Shown here piece after piece: positions 35,479-46,800 of a DNA stretch of 64,000 nucleotides (within the stretch, counting starts at the first letter, position 1; every line of letters begins with the position of its first letter). Below the pieces are notes generated by a model that saw only the letters and a program-made list of their open reading frames with translations, searched no databases and was not told where the DNA came from. The DNA is taken from the NCBI GenBank assembly GCA_963971425.1, contig OZ020526.1, positions 3,871,976 through 3,935,975 of the forward strand. The letters are read 5' to 3'. The DNA is from Bryoerythrophyllum caledonicum (lineage: Eukaryota > Streptophyta > Bryopsida > Pottiales > Pottiaceae). Made by a program: the position numbers and the translations under genes.

Positions 35479-36960
35479 ATAAAAAGTGCACTAAATATTG
35501 CTAAACAATTATTCTGTCATCCTCCATGCCTCCCTATATGCCCCAACCCTTGCACCACTCACGCCCCACCTTACACACTTAAAGACCCGTACATCATTGG
35601 TCACAATGACATCCACCCCAACATCAACCTCCCATTAATCCCTCCAAACCCGCCACATGCACGACCATATGCCCTTCCACCACATATATTAAAAAATCGT
35701 TCCATGCACCCAATAAACAACATAACCGCGCACAAACATAGAAAGTACATTGACTCCAACAACATAAGCAAACAATATACGTCATACCTATGCCATTGGC
35801 CCCACAATAACACCATCTACACCAAATGGCTCCTGCAAAGAAATCTTTTCCCTTGGCACAACCCAAACGCTTCCTTACTTAACACCAAAATCCTCACACA
35901 ATACTACCTTAGAACTCAAAATAGTTACTACTTGAATATCATACAATTACACCATCCCCAAGCACAACCTTGAGATAGAAGATTTGTCGCGCCACCTCTT
36001 ATTATCCCCCTCCTTAACATCTTCACAACCGAATGCAACCCTGAAACTGACATCCTCGCACAAACAAATACAATCAAAATACAACAAGATAATGCCCACA
36101 TATACGAAGGTAATGGAAGACACCTAATAACCATACCACTCGCTAGACTACAATGGTTGTGGAACCAATATCACAACGCACTCCAAACCCACATTAACAT
36201 TGAACCAATACCCCAAACATTTGAAACCGAAATTGTTTGGCTATACCAAAGATATAAATACCAAATATCCAAAAATGATCGCTTTAAAAATGCACACTAC
36301 ACATTACCCGACCCTATCTTAGACTACCTTATTACATCTTTAAATATCAAACATTCATACTTCTCATCTCCCATTACATGCTGTACAAAAATTTCAAAAT
36401 TCTACTCTCCATTCGAATGTGATAAGATTGTTGGTTCTCTCGGAAAACCTTTTGATTAAAGGTGGAGCGGAATAGGCCTTGCACACCCTCACAACGAAGA
36501 AGAAACACAACAAGCAACACATTGGGCACGCCTTGCGGCAATCAATGATCCCAACCACAACATCACCATTATTATTACTCCCGACAATCATTGGTACCAC
36601 AACTCTAACCCACACTTAGGCCCATTCCCTGACTCTCACATCATAGTACTATTTGAAGCGGACTCTATGATTTACAAAGAACCCACTATACCACCGCAAA
36701 TACAAACAACCCGCCTTGAACCAGCAACCCTACGTATCCTATGTTTACATCACCAAACTCGAGAGGTAGTTATTTTAGAAAACCTCACTCATCTCAATTT
36801 GATAGCAAAAAATCTAAGCATTAACAAGGTATACACCGCAAGTTCGTTTCTTACACCTATTTCAATCCGTATAAACGGTAACAAAAAATGGTCTAAAACC
36901 CCCCACACAATCATCTCCGCACTACCAATTACCGAATTGAGCCTCCCCTTGCCCTATTAC
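35479..36960 (+). pseudogene. LINE copy C ORF2, connector between RT and RNase H
   Basis: The reverse transcriptase frame continues open from 35479 to 35973, with helical sequence (CHWPHNNTIYTKWLLQRNLF, TQYYLRTQNSYYLNI). It then meets TGA where copy A keeps CGA. The rest, 35974-36960, is homologous to copy A 1-970 and is broken into short frames. No separate domain is recognised in it. Confidence 0.6.
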
Positions 36961-36964
36961 CAAA

Positions 36965-37480
36965 TTAATACCGACCTTAAATTTGACCCCAACTTTAGCT
37001 ACTACACTGACGGCTCCTTTAAAGAACCACCGAAGTAAGCCCGAGACATTGGCATCGAGAAAAAGCCGGTTATGGGGTATACAATTCAACCAAACAAATT
37101 AAATTAGGCAAAAGACTACATGGACTCCAAAATATTCTAAGAGCCAAAATGATGGCTATACACAAAACCCTTAAGATAATCACCACTCAATACCCAAACG
37201 AACCGGCTCACATTTTTACAGATTGCATAAATGTATCACATCTCCTAAATACACACATGAAACACCCCACTTTACACAACAATCACCCGGACAAAACTAT
37301 CCTTACATCTATGGTTGCAATGCTCCAAAATCGCACACAAATTACTACACTCCACAAAGTCCGAGCTCATGCTAATATCGCCGGCAATGAACAAGCTGAC
37401 AAACTAGCAAAGGAAGGAAGAGAAAAAACCCACAAAAATGCCGAACACCCATACGAACACGCCCATGCCACCCCATAATA
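36965..37480 (+). pseudogene. LINE copy C ORF2, RNase H domain
   Basis: Motifs in order are SYYTDGSF (catalytic D), RAKMMAIHKTL, HIFTDCINV (catalytic D) and VRAHANIAGNEQADKLAKEG (histidine loop and last D). The second acidic residue of RNase H, usually E in RAE-MMAI, is K here. A frameshift near 37035 separates the first motif from the rest. The enzyme normally removes the RNA template strand. Confidence 0.82.
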
Positions 37481-37505
37481 CTTTCATAGATATGAATGGC
37501 TCTCT

Positions 37506-38522
37506 ATGGGCGAAACTCCCGATAAAGGCCCCATACGATTCTTGGACAAATACCTCAAAAAACATGATCTTGTAAATAACCTAGAAAAACTTACAGGAAA
37601 TTTCCTCAATATTGATAAATGGACCGGCAACCCAAACATTCACAACGTATTGTCCTACAATTTTTGGAAAAACCCCATAATTACGGATCCACATATCACA
37701 TGCCGAATTAAATTCTGCACTGGACAATACATGGGTAATGCCAACAAACAACTCTTCTTTGAAATAGAAAGATTTCCTAGAATAACATGTCCAATTTGCA
37801 ACACCATGGACCCGGACACATGGCTACATGTCTTACTCAAGTGCCAAAACCCCCATATACACTCACTAATTGTCAAAAGACATAACAAAGCCGTATGGGC
37901 TATTCGTAAACTACTTATATCATCAACCAAATCCCGGTGCTTCATTCTCATAAATGCCGGAACCTTTAATGACAACCCACAAGAAAATACGGTCCCTCCT
38001 TGGCTATTACCATGCATATGTTGCACTCAAAGATGCCACTGTAATGCAAGATTCAAACCGGACCTACTATGTGTTAGAGGACTTTCATACAAAGATCCGC
38101 CACCAAACCACATAGACCCTAGTCTCACCATCCAATTTATTGAATTCACATATTACAATGATAGATTCTCTCCGGACACTATTGCAAACAAAACAACTAA
38201 ATACCAACCACTATTTAACGATATTCAAGCACTAGGATGGAAAGTAGACCCCTTCATTGTCATCACCGCGGGTGCTAGAGCCACCACCTTCATTCCCTCA
38301 ATGACAACCTTTGAAGATACATTTAAAATCCCCATCACTTCAATCAAAACCACTTTTTCAAATATTAACACTATTGCAATTCAACATGCTATGTTGATAC
38401 TCGTGCACAAACGAAAACTTGAAACAACCAACCCCTTCATGATTCATCGAACCCCCTCCATGGACTTACATTTGCATTTCACCGTACACGCCCTCCCTCT
38501 TTTGGAGACTTTTGGGACCTAG
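37506..38522 (+). pseudogene. LINE copy C ORF2 C-terminus: zinc knuckle plus PD-(D/E)XK-like domain
   Basis: An open frame of 338 residues. Residues about 97-120 form a knuckle, CPICNTMDPDTWLHVLLKC (C-x2-C, H-x4-C). Further on, FKPDLLCVRG, then IQFIEFTYYND, then KTTKYQPL gives a PD...E...K pattern followed by GWKVDPFIVITAGARATTF. In R2-type LINEs a CCHC knuckle followed by PD-x-D and a K/KY motif marks the restriction-like endonuclease. The same stretch is kept in copy B. Having this plus an APE endonuclease recalls Dualen/RandI elements of green algae. Fold assignment is from motif order only. Confidence 0.6.
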
Positions 38523-38717
38523 GGTCCTTTGTTATTGGTTACTTGTTACTGGGTACATAGTGTCTACCCTTGAAAGGGGGAAGTAGTTCCATACTACTAA
38601 CCTATGCCCGGTGGCCATGGACTTAGTGGTGGAATGAACGGACACTTTATTCAAGCTGGCCTCCTTCGGGGACCGACGTTCTTCTTCTTCTTCTTCTTCT
38701 TCTTCTTCTTCTTCTTC
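38523..38717 (+). other. LINE 3' untranslated region with (TTC)n tail
   Basis: The 3' untranslated region carries GGTTACTTGTTACTGGGTAC and GGACACTTTATTCAAGC-like phrases shared with copy B, and ends CGACG followed by about 14 TTC units. There is no poly(A). Copy B ends with four to five TTC units right against its target duplication. Confidence 0.85.
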
Positions 38718-39000
38718 TAACTCCCACTTGCAGTCCAAAAATGCCCTAAATCCACTTCCAAGCTCTTCAACTCTCCATACCGTGCCCGTTGTTGCAAGAA
38801 AAAGTAAGGGGTGAAGGCCAAAGCCCTCATCTCTACCCAAATCCTAATCCGGGCTCGGATGGAAGGAAAATGGCCCGGATTATAATTCATCCAGCCTTCT
38901 AATTTCATCCACTTTGGACAATTTTACTCACTGGGCTAGTTGTCATCCAATTAGTTCAATCACCTAAATTTTTTCCCAAATACAATTTTTTTACTAGGTA
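38718..39000. other. No gene seen
   Basis: Unique-looking DNA after the LINE tail with no supported feature. Confidence 0.4.
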
Positions 39001-39990
39001 GTGTAAACAAGATCGCTGAACACAACAAATCGAGAATTACACCAAGATCGAATAAACAAAAAACATAGTCAAACAAAACTATGCTAAGCACACCCTCAAG
39101 AAAGAATGATGTGAATCACAAGAGTATTCAAGCATCTCGCACTCCACAAGGGAAGAATCAACGAGTGTGAGCATAACTAGAGAATGCAAAGCCTTTACTC
39201 ATGATAATCCATTACTTACAAGCAAAGGTAATTCACTAATCACCCTTTAAACACACTCACAAAGCTTGACTTGATGAAGACGTCAAGTCAAGTGCATACG
39301 CACCGTTGTACGCTCACATGCAAATCCCTAATGGATGAAATATATCCGTTGGGAAAATATAAAATGGTCAATGTACATCATCAACAAACATAGATTATAA
39401 CTATCTAATCTATGCTAACACCACGCAATATGATGCGGCCCTCGACGCCACATCCCGTGGGCCGTAACAGTTGTCGAGTAAACGAAGATCGCTAAACACA
39501 ATAGATTGAGAATCATATCCAACATCAAATCAACTAAAAACATAGCCAAACACAACTATGCTAAACACACCCTCAAGTGCCCTCCTGGCTTATATAGAGC
39601 CTCTCTAATCAGCTAGGATCAAACAACACTAATAAGACTAAACCCCATGCTGATGTCCGTATAAGAACTGTACGCATCAAGTGGAAGATGTCGTCCGTTG
39701 CTGAATCAAAAAGCATATGAAGAGTCAACTAAGAGAGGGTAGATTGGGTGCAATGTGAGGCCCATCTTTAATTGCCTGAGGCAACTTTGTTGCAAATCCC
39801 TTATTTAATCTTTATGTTGCCTATTTTTGAATCAAAACCATGAACTCCAAGTAGATGGCAACGCACAACAGAGTGACAAGTTCAAGTCGTTTCATCAGAT
39901 GAAACGTGGCTCGAAGACCTCCGACAATGAAGGCAAGCCCAATTCCCGGTCAGTAGAGTAGAAAGAAACGACGTCAAGCAAGCCATATGC
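39001..39990. repeat. Direct repeat pair of unclear origin next to the Ty3 remnant
   Basis: About 100 bp at 39001-39105 (AAGATCGCTGAACACAACA to CTATGCTAAGCACACCCTC) recurs at 39479-39580 in direct orientation with moderate divergence. A TTATATAGAGCC box follows the second copy. The position just beyond the integrase end of the Ty3 remnant suggests worn terminal-repeat material, but the limits cannot be set. Confidence 0.45.
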
Positions 39991-39994
39991 CAAT

Positions 39995-41405
39995 CACGCT
40001 AGCAATGATCACAAATCAACATGGTTGCCGCGCCCTTCTTTTCACCATACACGAAACATGGAAGACCGCCTGGCACAATAGCCAACTCTGGATAAACGGA
40101 GCCATCAATGGATAAATGGCAGGGAGCACAATTCATAGAGTGCTCCTGACACTCTAAGCCATCCTTGTCTTCCAGCAACAAGATGCCAATCGGCAACACA
40201 TCCTTTACGCGAAGAATAGTGCGCCCTAATTTGACGTCCAACGTCGTAGCGCCTCACGCTGTAGATAAACGTAATCCTCCGTGGAGAAATGTCGCAGCTG
40301 AGGTTGGTAGGCACCGCTACAAATACGAGCATACTACAGTGTGTCATGGTGCTGAGCGATGGAAAAGTTCTCCCTTGCCATTGGCATGGCCTACTTGAAG
40401 AACTCTGCTTGATCCGTAGACACTGGCCCACACCTCTGGATCATCCAAATCCACAACCGAAGCCAAATTTTTCCCAATGAAACTCGGTAAAATTGGCTAC
40501 TGCCCATACAACAATTGATAGGGCCTAAAAGTAGCCAGTAAAGCCTGCCGGCTTAATTGGTACCCCATGGCAATCCATGATATCATTAGATCCCAATCAC
40601 AATGGCGGCCTTGAAGTAATCCATACTTCCGTAGGCCCCTCTTAACAGTCTGAACCACACACTTCGCTAAATCGTTTGCTTCTAGGTGGTTTTGAGAATT
40701 GATATGGTGATCAATCAAAGCTTTGGTATACAAAGTTTTGAAAGCTCAAAAGAAGTCAAGCCCCTAGTCAGCCAACACCTCAGCTCGAGGAATGCCATGG
40801 CCGCCAACTTTGAAAAGTTCTACGATAGTGCGACAAGCTCATTCCACTTATTGAAATGCTCCACCATGAGCAACACATATTTGGCTCTACGTGGGGTGAC
40901 AATAAGCAGCCCGGCAAAATCTTAGGACCGACGGAAGCTCAACCCCATCATGGTCAAAGGCTGCAAGTGCGGTGACTCTTTTTTGAAGCTGGATCGTATT
41001 TGATAACACACTTTACATTGAGAAACATACACAACGAACTGCTGATACATGTCGGCCCACCAGTATTGGATCTCAAACATTGAATGCGTCCGTCGCACAA
41101 TAAAATGTCCTACGTTTTTGTGTACTTGTCGTACTGACGGAGCCCTCTGATCTGGCCTCAGAACTATGTGCCTAGTCCCACTTGGCCACACCCCAAATAG
41201 AAGGCCATTTTTCCAACGGAACCCTACTATTTGGTACTCAATTTGATGACGCTCAATAGCAAAAGGAGCTGAAGTGAGTGTCATAAGTTGTAGCCTGTGT
41301 ATGACTAGACCGTCTTTTGACACATCGCTAATAACTTGGGCCTTGTCTGGTCCCTCATCCGTTGCCAGAGTAGGCAACATAGATGCGGAGCCAGACTTCA
41401 ATGTG
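39995..41405 (-). mobile_element. Ty3-type LTR retrotransposon fossil, integrase region
   Basis: A broken minus-strand remnant of a Ty3/gypsy-family element. Parts in order: integrase zinc-binding segment (about 41.1-40.9 kb), part of the integrase core (about 40.7-40.5 kb), and an integrase C-terminal segment (about 40.2-40.0 kb). No gag, reverse transcriptase or clear LTR is seen. It carries several breaks and looks old. Confidence 0.78.
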
Positions 41406-42615
41406 AGGTAAGCCGCTACATGCCACCCCGGGACTTACTCTATAACAATCTCGTGCCACCTGGCACCAGCCACATCCTCCTCCAAAGGACTTTTCTACTA
41501 TAGAATCAAGACTTGGGGATCTGATTTAGGAGTTGGGACTCTAACTCCTGGGATTTCACTCATAATGTCGTTCGCGCCTGTCATGGTGAATATAAATTTT
41601 ACTTTTTTCTTCTACGTTTCACCTTTTTTTTGTTTTACCCCGTCCTTGGTATCCATTTTTTTGTTTCACCCCGTCCTTGGATAACAACACGTGCATCGCC
41701 ACTATTGTTTCTATTGTTGCTGCCTATGCCGTGAGAACCATCCTATAGGCCGACAATTGTCTACATCAGAGGCCTAGCTCTAGCAACAATCATTCGTGAC
41801 ATTCAAAATGGGATTTTGACTTGTGTTTAAATCATAACCGTTTGATTTCATAGGAAGATTGTCTCATTTTCTCAAATTTCTAAATTATTTTATTTTATTT
41901 TGTTTTTTGGAATTTATATAATTGTCCTATTAGGGTTTCATTGCAGGAAATCATGTCAACTTTGAATAGTGTCATCCCCTTGATATTACACACCAATTGA
42001 CAGACACAACTAACCACCTCACAGTTCTAAATGCAGTTTTAATTCAAATAATAACACTCAAGCTCAAAGTCCATGTTACTGTGCAAAATGAATTGGCTTA
42101 GTCTGCGGTAGAACATCAATACTCATAATAAAATCCCAAAGGTTATCCATTATAATATATTCATAGCTTTACTCCGGTTAGACTTTAAATGTATTGAAAT
42201 TCCTCAACGCCTCACCACCGCAACCGGTGCTATAAATTCTACTTGAAATACGTACTATGATTAAGAAATGACTCCACCTCATCACGTCTCTGTGGTTTGA
42301 TAGTTCCACTCTTGAAAATTGAATGCCATACACACACCTTCTGCCATAGATACACCCATGCATGAATTATAGTACGCTAGGCTGCATTTAACAAACCACC
42401 ATTTCCACACTTGCTTTCTCATCAATCACATTCTTAAAATCCGGTACTATAGAAAAATACGTGACATTATTAGAATCGTTTGAAAACAATCGAAATTTTC
42501 CATCGTTATAACTTCGACAAAGACTCGCTTCTCTTCTGAAAAGACTACATTAAAGTTTTATAGTTCACTTCATCAAACTGGATCCGAAGTACCTCAAATA
42601 TAAGATCAGTACTTA
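41406..42615. other. No gene seen between two retroelement remnants
   Basis: AT-rich DNA without supported frames; possibly worn parts of the flanking retroelements. A tandem phrase TTTCACCCCGTCCTTGG occurs twice at about 41620-41680. Confidence 0.4.
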
Positions 42616-43127
42616 ATTGTTTGTCCCCAGAGGCATCAAAATGGACCCTCTAAACACATGCATATGCGCAATGCATGGCTTGTGACCACTCCAAGCTTCT
42701 TAGGATGTGATGGTGACGACAGCCCTTCATTGGACATCGATTGCAGATGAAGTCTTGTAGACCGCATTGGCCATCGCCTTTGCCCAAAATTCAAGCTTTA
42801 GGCATTGTGCATGAATCATGCTCCTTGCCATTTCCACTATGGTACAATTAGCACGCTCCGCGACTCCATTTTGCTCCGGCGTGTATGGTGTTGACGTGTG
42901 CTTCTCAATGCCATGCTTCTTCAAGAAACTTCGAAAGCCTTTGGATATGAACTCCCCACCATTGTCCGACCGAAACACCTTGATCTTGTGCTCCGATTGC
43001 TTCTCCGCAAAGGCCTTGAACTCCCTATACTTCTCAAGGCATTTTCCCTTTGTCTTCAAAATGTACACCCACACCCTCCTCAAAAAGTCATCAATGAAGG
43101 TCACAAAATACCTTGCGCCATCTATGG
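42616..43127 (-). mobile_element. copia LTR retrotransposon fossil, integrase piece
   Basis: A minus-strand Ty1/copia integrase fragment. It is the downstream half of an element whose upstream half lies at 62757-64000; the two halves are adjacent in family order and are separated only by the 19.6-kb DNA transposon. Reverse transcriptase and RNase H parts are not seen to the left. It is broken and incomplete. Confidence 0.88.
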
Positions 43128-43215
43128 GGGGAAAGTTGTTCCATGAGCCTGGAGCGGGGAGCAGGGAGCAGGGAGCAGGGAAGAAGGGAGTGGGGAGCGT
43201 GGATTCAATGGAAAT
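43128..43215 (+). repeat. Left terminal inverted repeat of the 19.6-kb MULE
   Basis: Starts GGGGAAAGTTGTTCCATGAG and continues with tandem GGGGAGC / AGGGAGC units to about 43205. The matching right end is at 62690-62756. The outer 20 bp agree at only about 12 positions, so the ends are worn. Confidence 0.72.
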
Positions 43216-43819
43216 TTACAAAAATAAGTATAGTCTCTTAGAGGTGGACCACAAAAACCAAGAGAATCATGGAGTCCCTAGTACCGCGGAATTGAATATA
43301 AGGTAAAATAGACTTCTCAAAGATTTAAAAAAATACGGTTTAGGGGAAAATATAATATCTCAAAAATGATGATACTTTTACTACTATACAAAATACAACA
43401 TTATACACTATCAGAACTCAAAAGTTCTGATTTTGAACTATGAATAAAACTTCCACCTAATTCCTATTTCCAATCTACAAAGTAGTTAATGTAACTAAAA
43501 TTTCAGAATATTGAGTAAAATATGTTTTCTACAATTATACGAACATCCGCGAATTTGGACAAAGCCATTGTACGAACACATTAAAGCAAATCTCAGCAAA
43601 ATTGCATAGAAACTAATCTAGCAACATGCAAATTTCTAAAAGTTCAATAGACTCTTGGTAAAGAAAAATGAACTAAGGTTGGAAACAGAAAATTATGAAA
43701 CCAAAGTAGTGGCCCTTGTAGTCTCACTACTACAATATATATAGAGGTATAACATATTTCACCATAAGATAGCTGGTGAAACTCAAAATCGTTGACAAAA
43801 ACAACTTAGTAACTACATA
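43216..43819. other. Left subterminal region of the MULE
   Basis: AT-rich and non-coding. It holds the inverted subterminal block at 43701-43729 that pairs with 62338-62365. It probably also contains the 3' untranslated region of the ParB-methyltransferase gene. Confidence 0.55.
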
Positions 43820-46800
43820 CTACTGCCTAGATAAAGATGAACTGAAAGTACCCCTCTGAAAGGAACTATTAGAACGACGTGGAGATAGTGAACTCATAGT
43901 AGTAGATGAATGTGAAGAGTAATCCGAGCTAACATCCCCACTCACAATAGAAGCTTCAAGAAATCGAACATCCTCTGCAGCCGACACATCCAAATATTTC
44001 AACACCCTAGGATCACCTACATAGCACGAAGAATGAAAATAAGTAGGGGAGGTAATAAGAGAGGCCTGAGCTAACGCCTCAGCATATACAGGTAAGTGGA
44101 AAGACTTCTCCGGGGACAAGCATGAAAGGTCATGAAGGATGTGCTCTCCATGTCTAGGGGTCTTTACACGTGAGCTGTGGCCAAAAAATCAGAGCAAGGT
44201 AAGAAACAAAAAACATAGAGAACTAAAAAATATAAATATAATGAACTAAGAAAATCAATATCCAATGCAAGACTTACGTACAGAATCGATTTCGTGGAAC
44301 TATATCAATCATTGGCTCATCTTCTTCTGCCGGCTCTTCATCATCATCACCACTGGACTGCCCTGCATAAATGCGCTGCTTCTTCAAGCCTTCACTCACA
44401 CCCTGGACAATAAGCGGCTGCAGAATGGAGTTGAAAATTTCACCATCGTCCTCCAATGCCGCAACATGGCGACCCGCCTTGCGACAAGCATGAATGGAGG
44501 CGCCTGCCAATGGAAATGGCAAATGAAAGTATAAGGAAAATGACAAGCATGTAAGTTCCAAGACTACATCAGAAGAAATTAGAGAATTGGCACCATACCA
44601 GTAGAAGCAGTACAATCAAGCACAATGTCTCCAACATGAGTAGTAGCCTCTATCAACATTTGAAGGAGAATAGGGTCCTTCTCTCGTGCCCCTCTCCATG
44701 GAATTGTGTCATGCATAAGCTGTGAGTCCTTTGTAACGACATTGTGGAGCACATCATCTGCCACAATATCCATGCCAACTTCCTCCAATTCTTGAACAGG
44801 TTTCAGGGCAAATAGAGATGGTGTGGAGCCCGGGATATTGCGAACAAGCAATTTGATGCCAAATCGAAGAGTTTGCAAAAAAAAGCCATGCAAAACTCAA
44901 ACGAATTGAATTAAAACTACAAGATTCATTCTAAAACAGAAAAATTAAAATGCTAATTATAAGAGAACTCATACCGTTTTTGAGGGGTCCTTGGCACTCG
45001 TCAAGCGCAAGCGATTGACACCCATCCACTCCTTAAAAACTCTGAAGCAATATGCTTTCATATAACCCTTCAGTTTAGAGTTCAAACCAAGATCGTCAGC
45101 ATGAAAAATTAACATGCTGCCATCATTATGAATATGATTATTGGCAAAATCAAATGCCAAATCCACAAAGTTTTCATGAAGAACATTCCAAGGAGGAATA
45201 GATGGAGAAATATTTGGGACTGGCAAGTTCTCTGGAACATCCACAACCATCAAATCCACACCAGATGTCTTCTCGGGATGCCCTGGGAAATGGCGGGGAC
45301 GATCTAGCTTGTGCTGATAGAAAACAATGAGTTAGAAAGTAAATCAACAGAAACTTGAAGTATAACATAAAAAGAAACAAAGGCAGTGGATTACCTTGTC
45401 AAGAAACACATGTAAATCTGTCCATGCCGTAGGAAATGTGTTGAACTTTGTAAGGTGAGCATCAATCGAGAGCAGGGAGCCATTGATAACACACTCATCT
45501 ACAGACTGAGTGTATTGAGCACTATCCTTGAGCGCATGAGAAGTACCTAGAAGTAGCCTAGACATAGAAAGCCCTGCAAACGTGGCGTCTCGTTTAAGAT
45601 GCAAACGAGATAACAAATCAGAAGAGGTAGGGGATACACCAACAGTGGAGGGGCTATCTCCTAAGGTGCCAGATCTTGCAGAGCCGAGAGCCGCTGCCTT
45701 GACCTCTGCCTCCTTTGCCTTTGCAGCAGCAAGTTGTGCTGTTTTTTGAGCCCTCTCCAAAACCCGCTTCGCTTCATTATCCTTCTTCTGCTTTTCCCTC
45801 TCAGCTTATTTCGCTCGCTTCGCAAGGATTTTCATCTGATCTCTCTCAGTCAAAGCACTACCACCGGCTGTGTCCGTAACCTCGTCACTAAGGTCAACAG
45901 AGGTCTGTGTCGTGGCACCAACAACTCCACTAACCTCTGACCTCTCATGAGATGCCCTTATTGCTTCCTCTTCTGCTGGACAAAATGGCTTAGAACAATC
46001 CAAGTACCAACAACCATCCTTCAAATGAATAATAGACCAGGACTGAATCTGACCGGGAGTATACATGCAATGAGAGGAGTCCTTATCAACCCAGGTCTGA
46101 AGAAATAGAGGCAGCTGATGCTGCTCTAAAGCTCCCTTAACCAAGAGCTCCTTCATAAAGTACCTGAAATATGCAAAGCAGTACTCACAAAATTTGAATT
46201 GAAACAAGTATAAAAATCTGAAATGAGTACCAAAAGACACAAAGAGTCTAACCTCCAAACAACACGCTTTACAGCCAAGTCGATATACTTGTGGTCCTTA
46301 AAAGCCTTGGATCTTGAGAATGTACTCTTACTGCGCAAGAATGTAGGAAACGCATGCATCCAGAGCTTAACTCTGGATGCCTCCACATACTCCTGAGGAG
46401 ATCGAGGCTTTACAGGTGCATCAAGCCTCAGAGGCAAATTGTCCTCTTTCAAGACGGATTCAAAATCCTCTGTAACGGCCTCTTCCATCTAAACAAGAGC
46501 AAGAGAAACTAATGTAACATTCTTTATAACTTGTAAGGAAAAATGCCATGAAAACTCCAAACTGAATCAAAATAGAGTAGTATGTGAGTAAATTAATATA
46601 AAACATATATACGAAGGATGTTCGTATTGTACCCCAGCCCAAAAAGAAGCTTTGTTCAACCAGGAGTCTAGTTCTTTATCACTAAATCCTCTTGCTGGGA
46701 AATGGAGTGCTTCCCGAGTTGCTTGGCTTGAATTCCACCACTCGAGCCATCGGACCTTGAAATGTGCCGGAACGTTGGAGGTTGCGATTAGCTGCAGCTT

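Larger units (their letters stand above)
29400..38717 (+). mobile_element. LINE copy C, near full-length dual-endonuclease-type element
   Basis: The longest copy of the family, in opposite orientation to A and B. The order is ORF1, a TA-rich and CAA-rich linker, a 2A-like motif, APE-type endonuclease, reverse transcriptase, RNase H, zinc knuckle, PD-(D/E)XK-like domain, 3' untranslated region, and a (TTC)n tail at about 38690-38717. The 5' boundary is uncertain (about 29.1-29.5 kb). I could not find a target duplication. ORF1 has three in-frame stops, ORF2 has several frameshifts and stops, and two catalytic residues are changed. The copy is inactive. The tail and C-terminal sequence match copy B, which defines the true 3' end. 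Confidence 0.9.
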
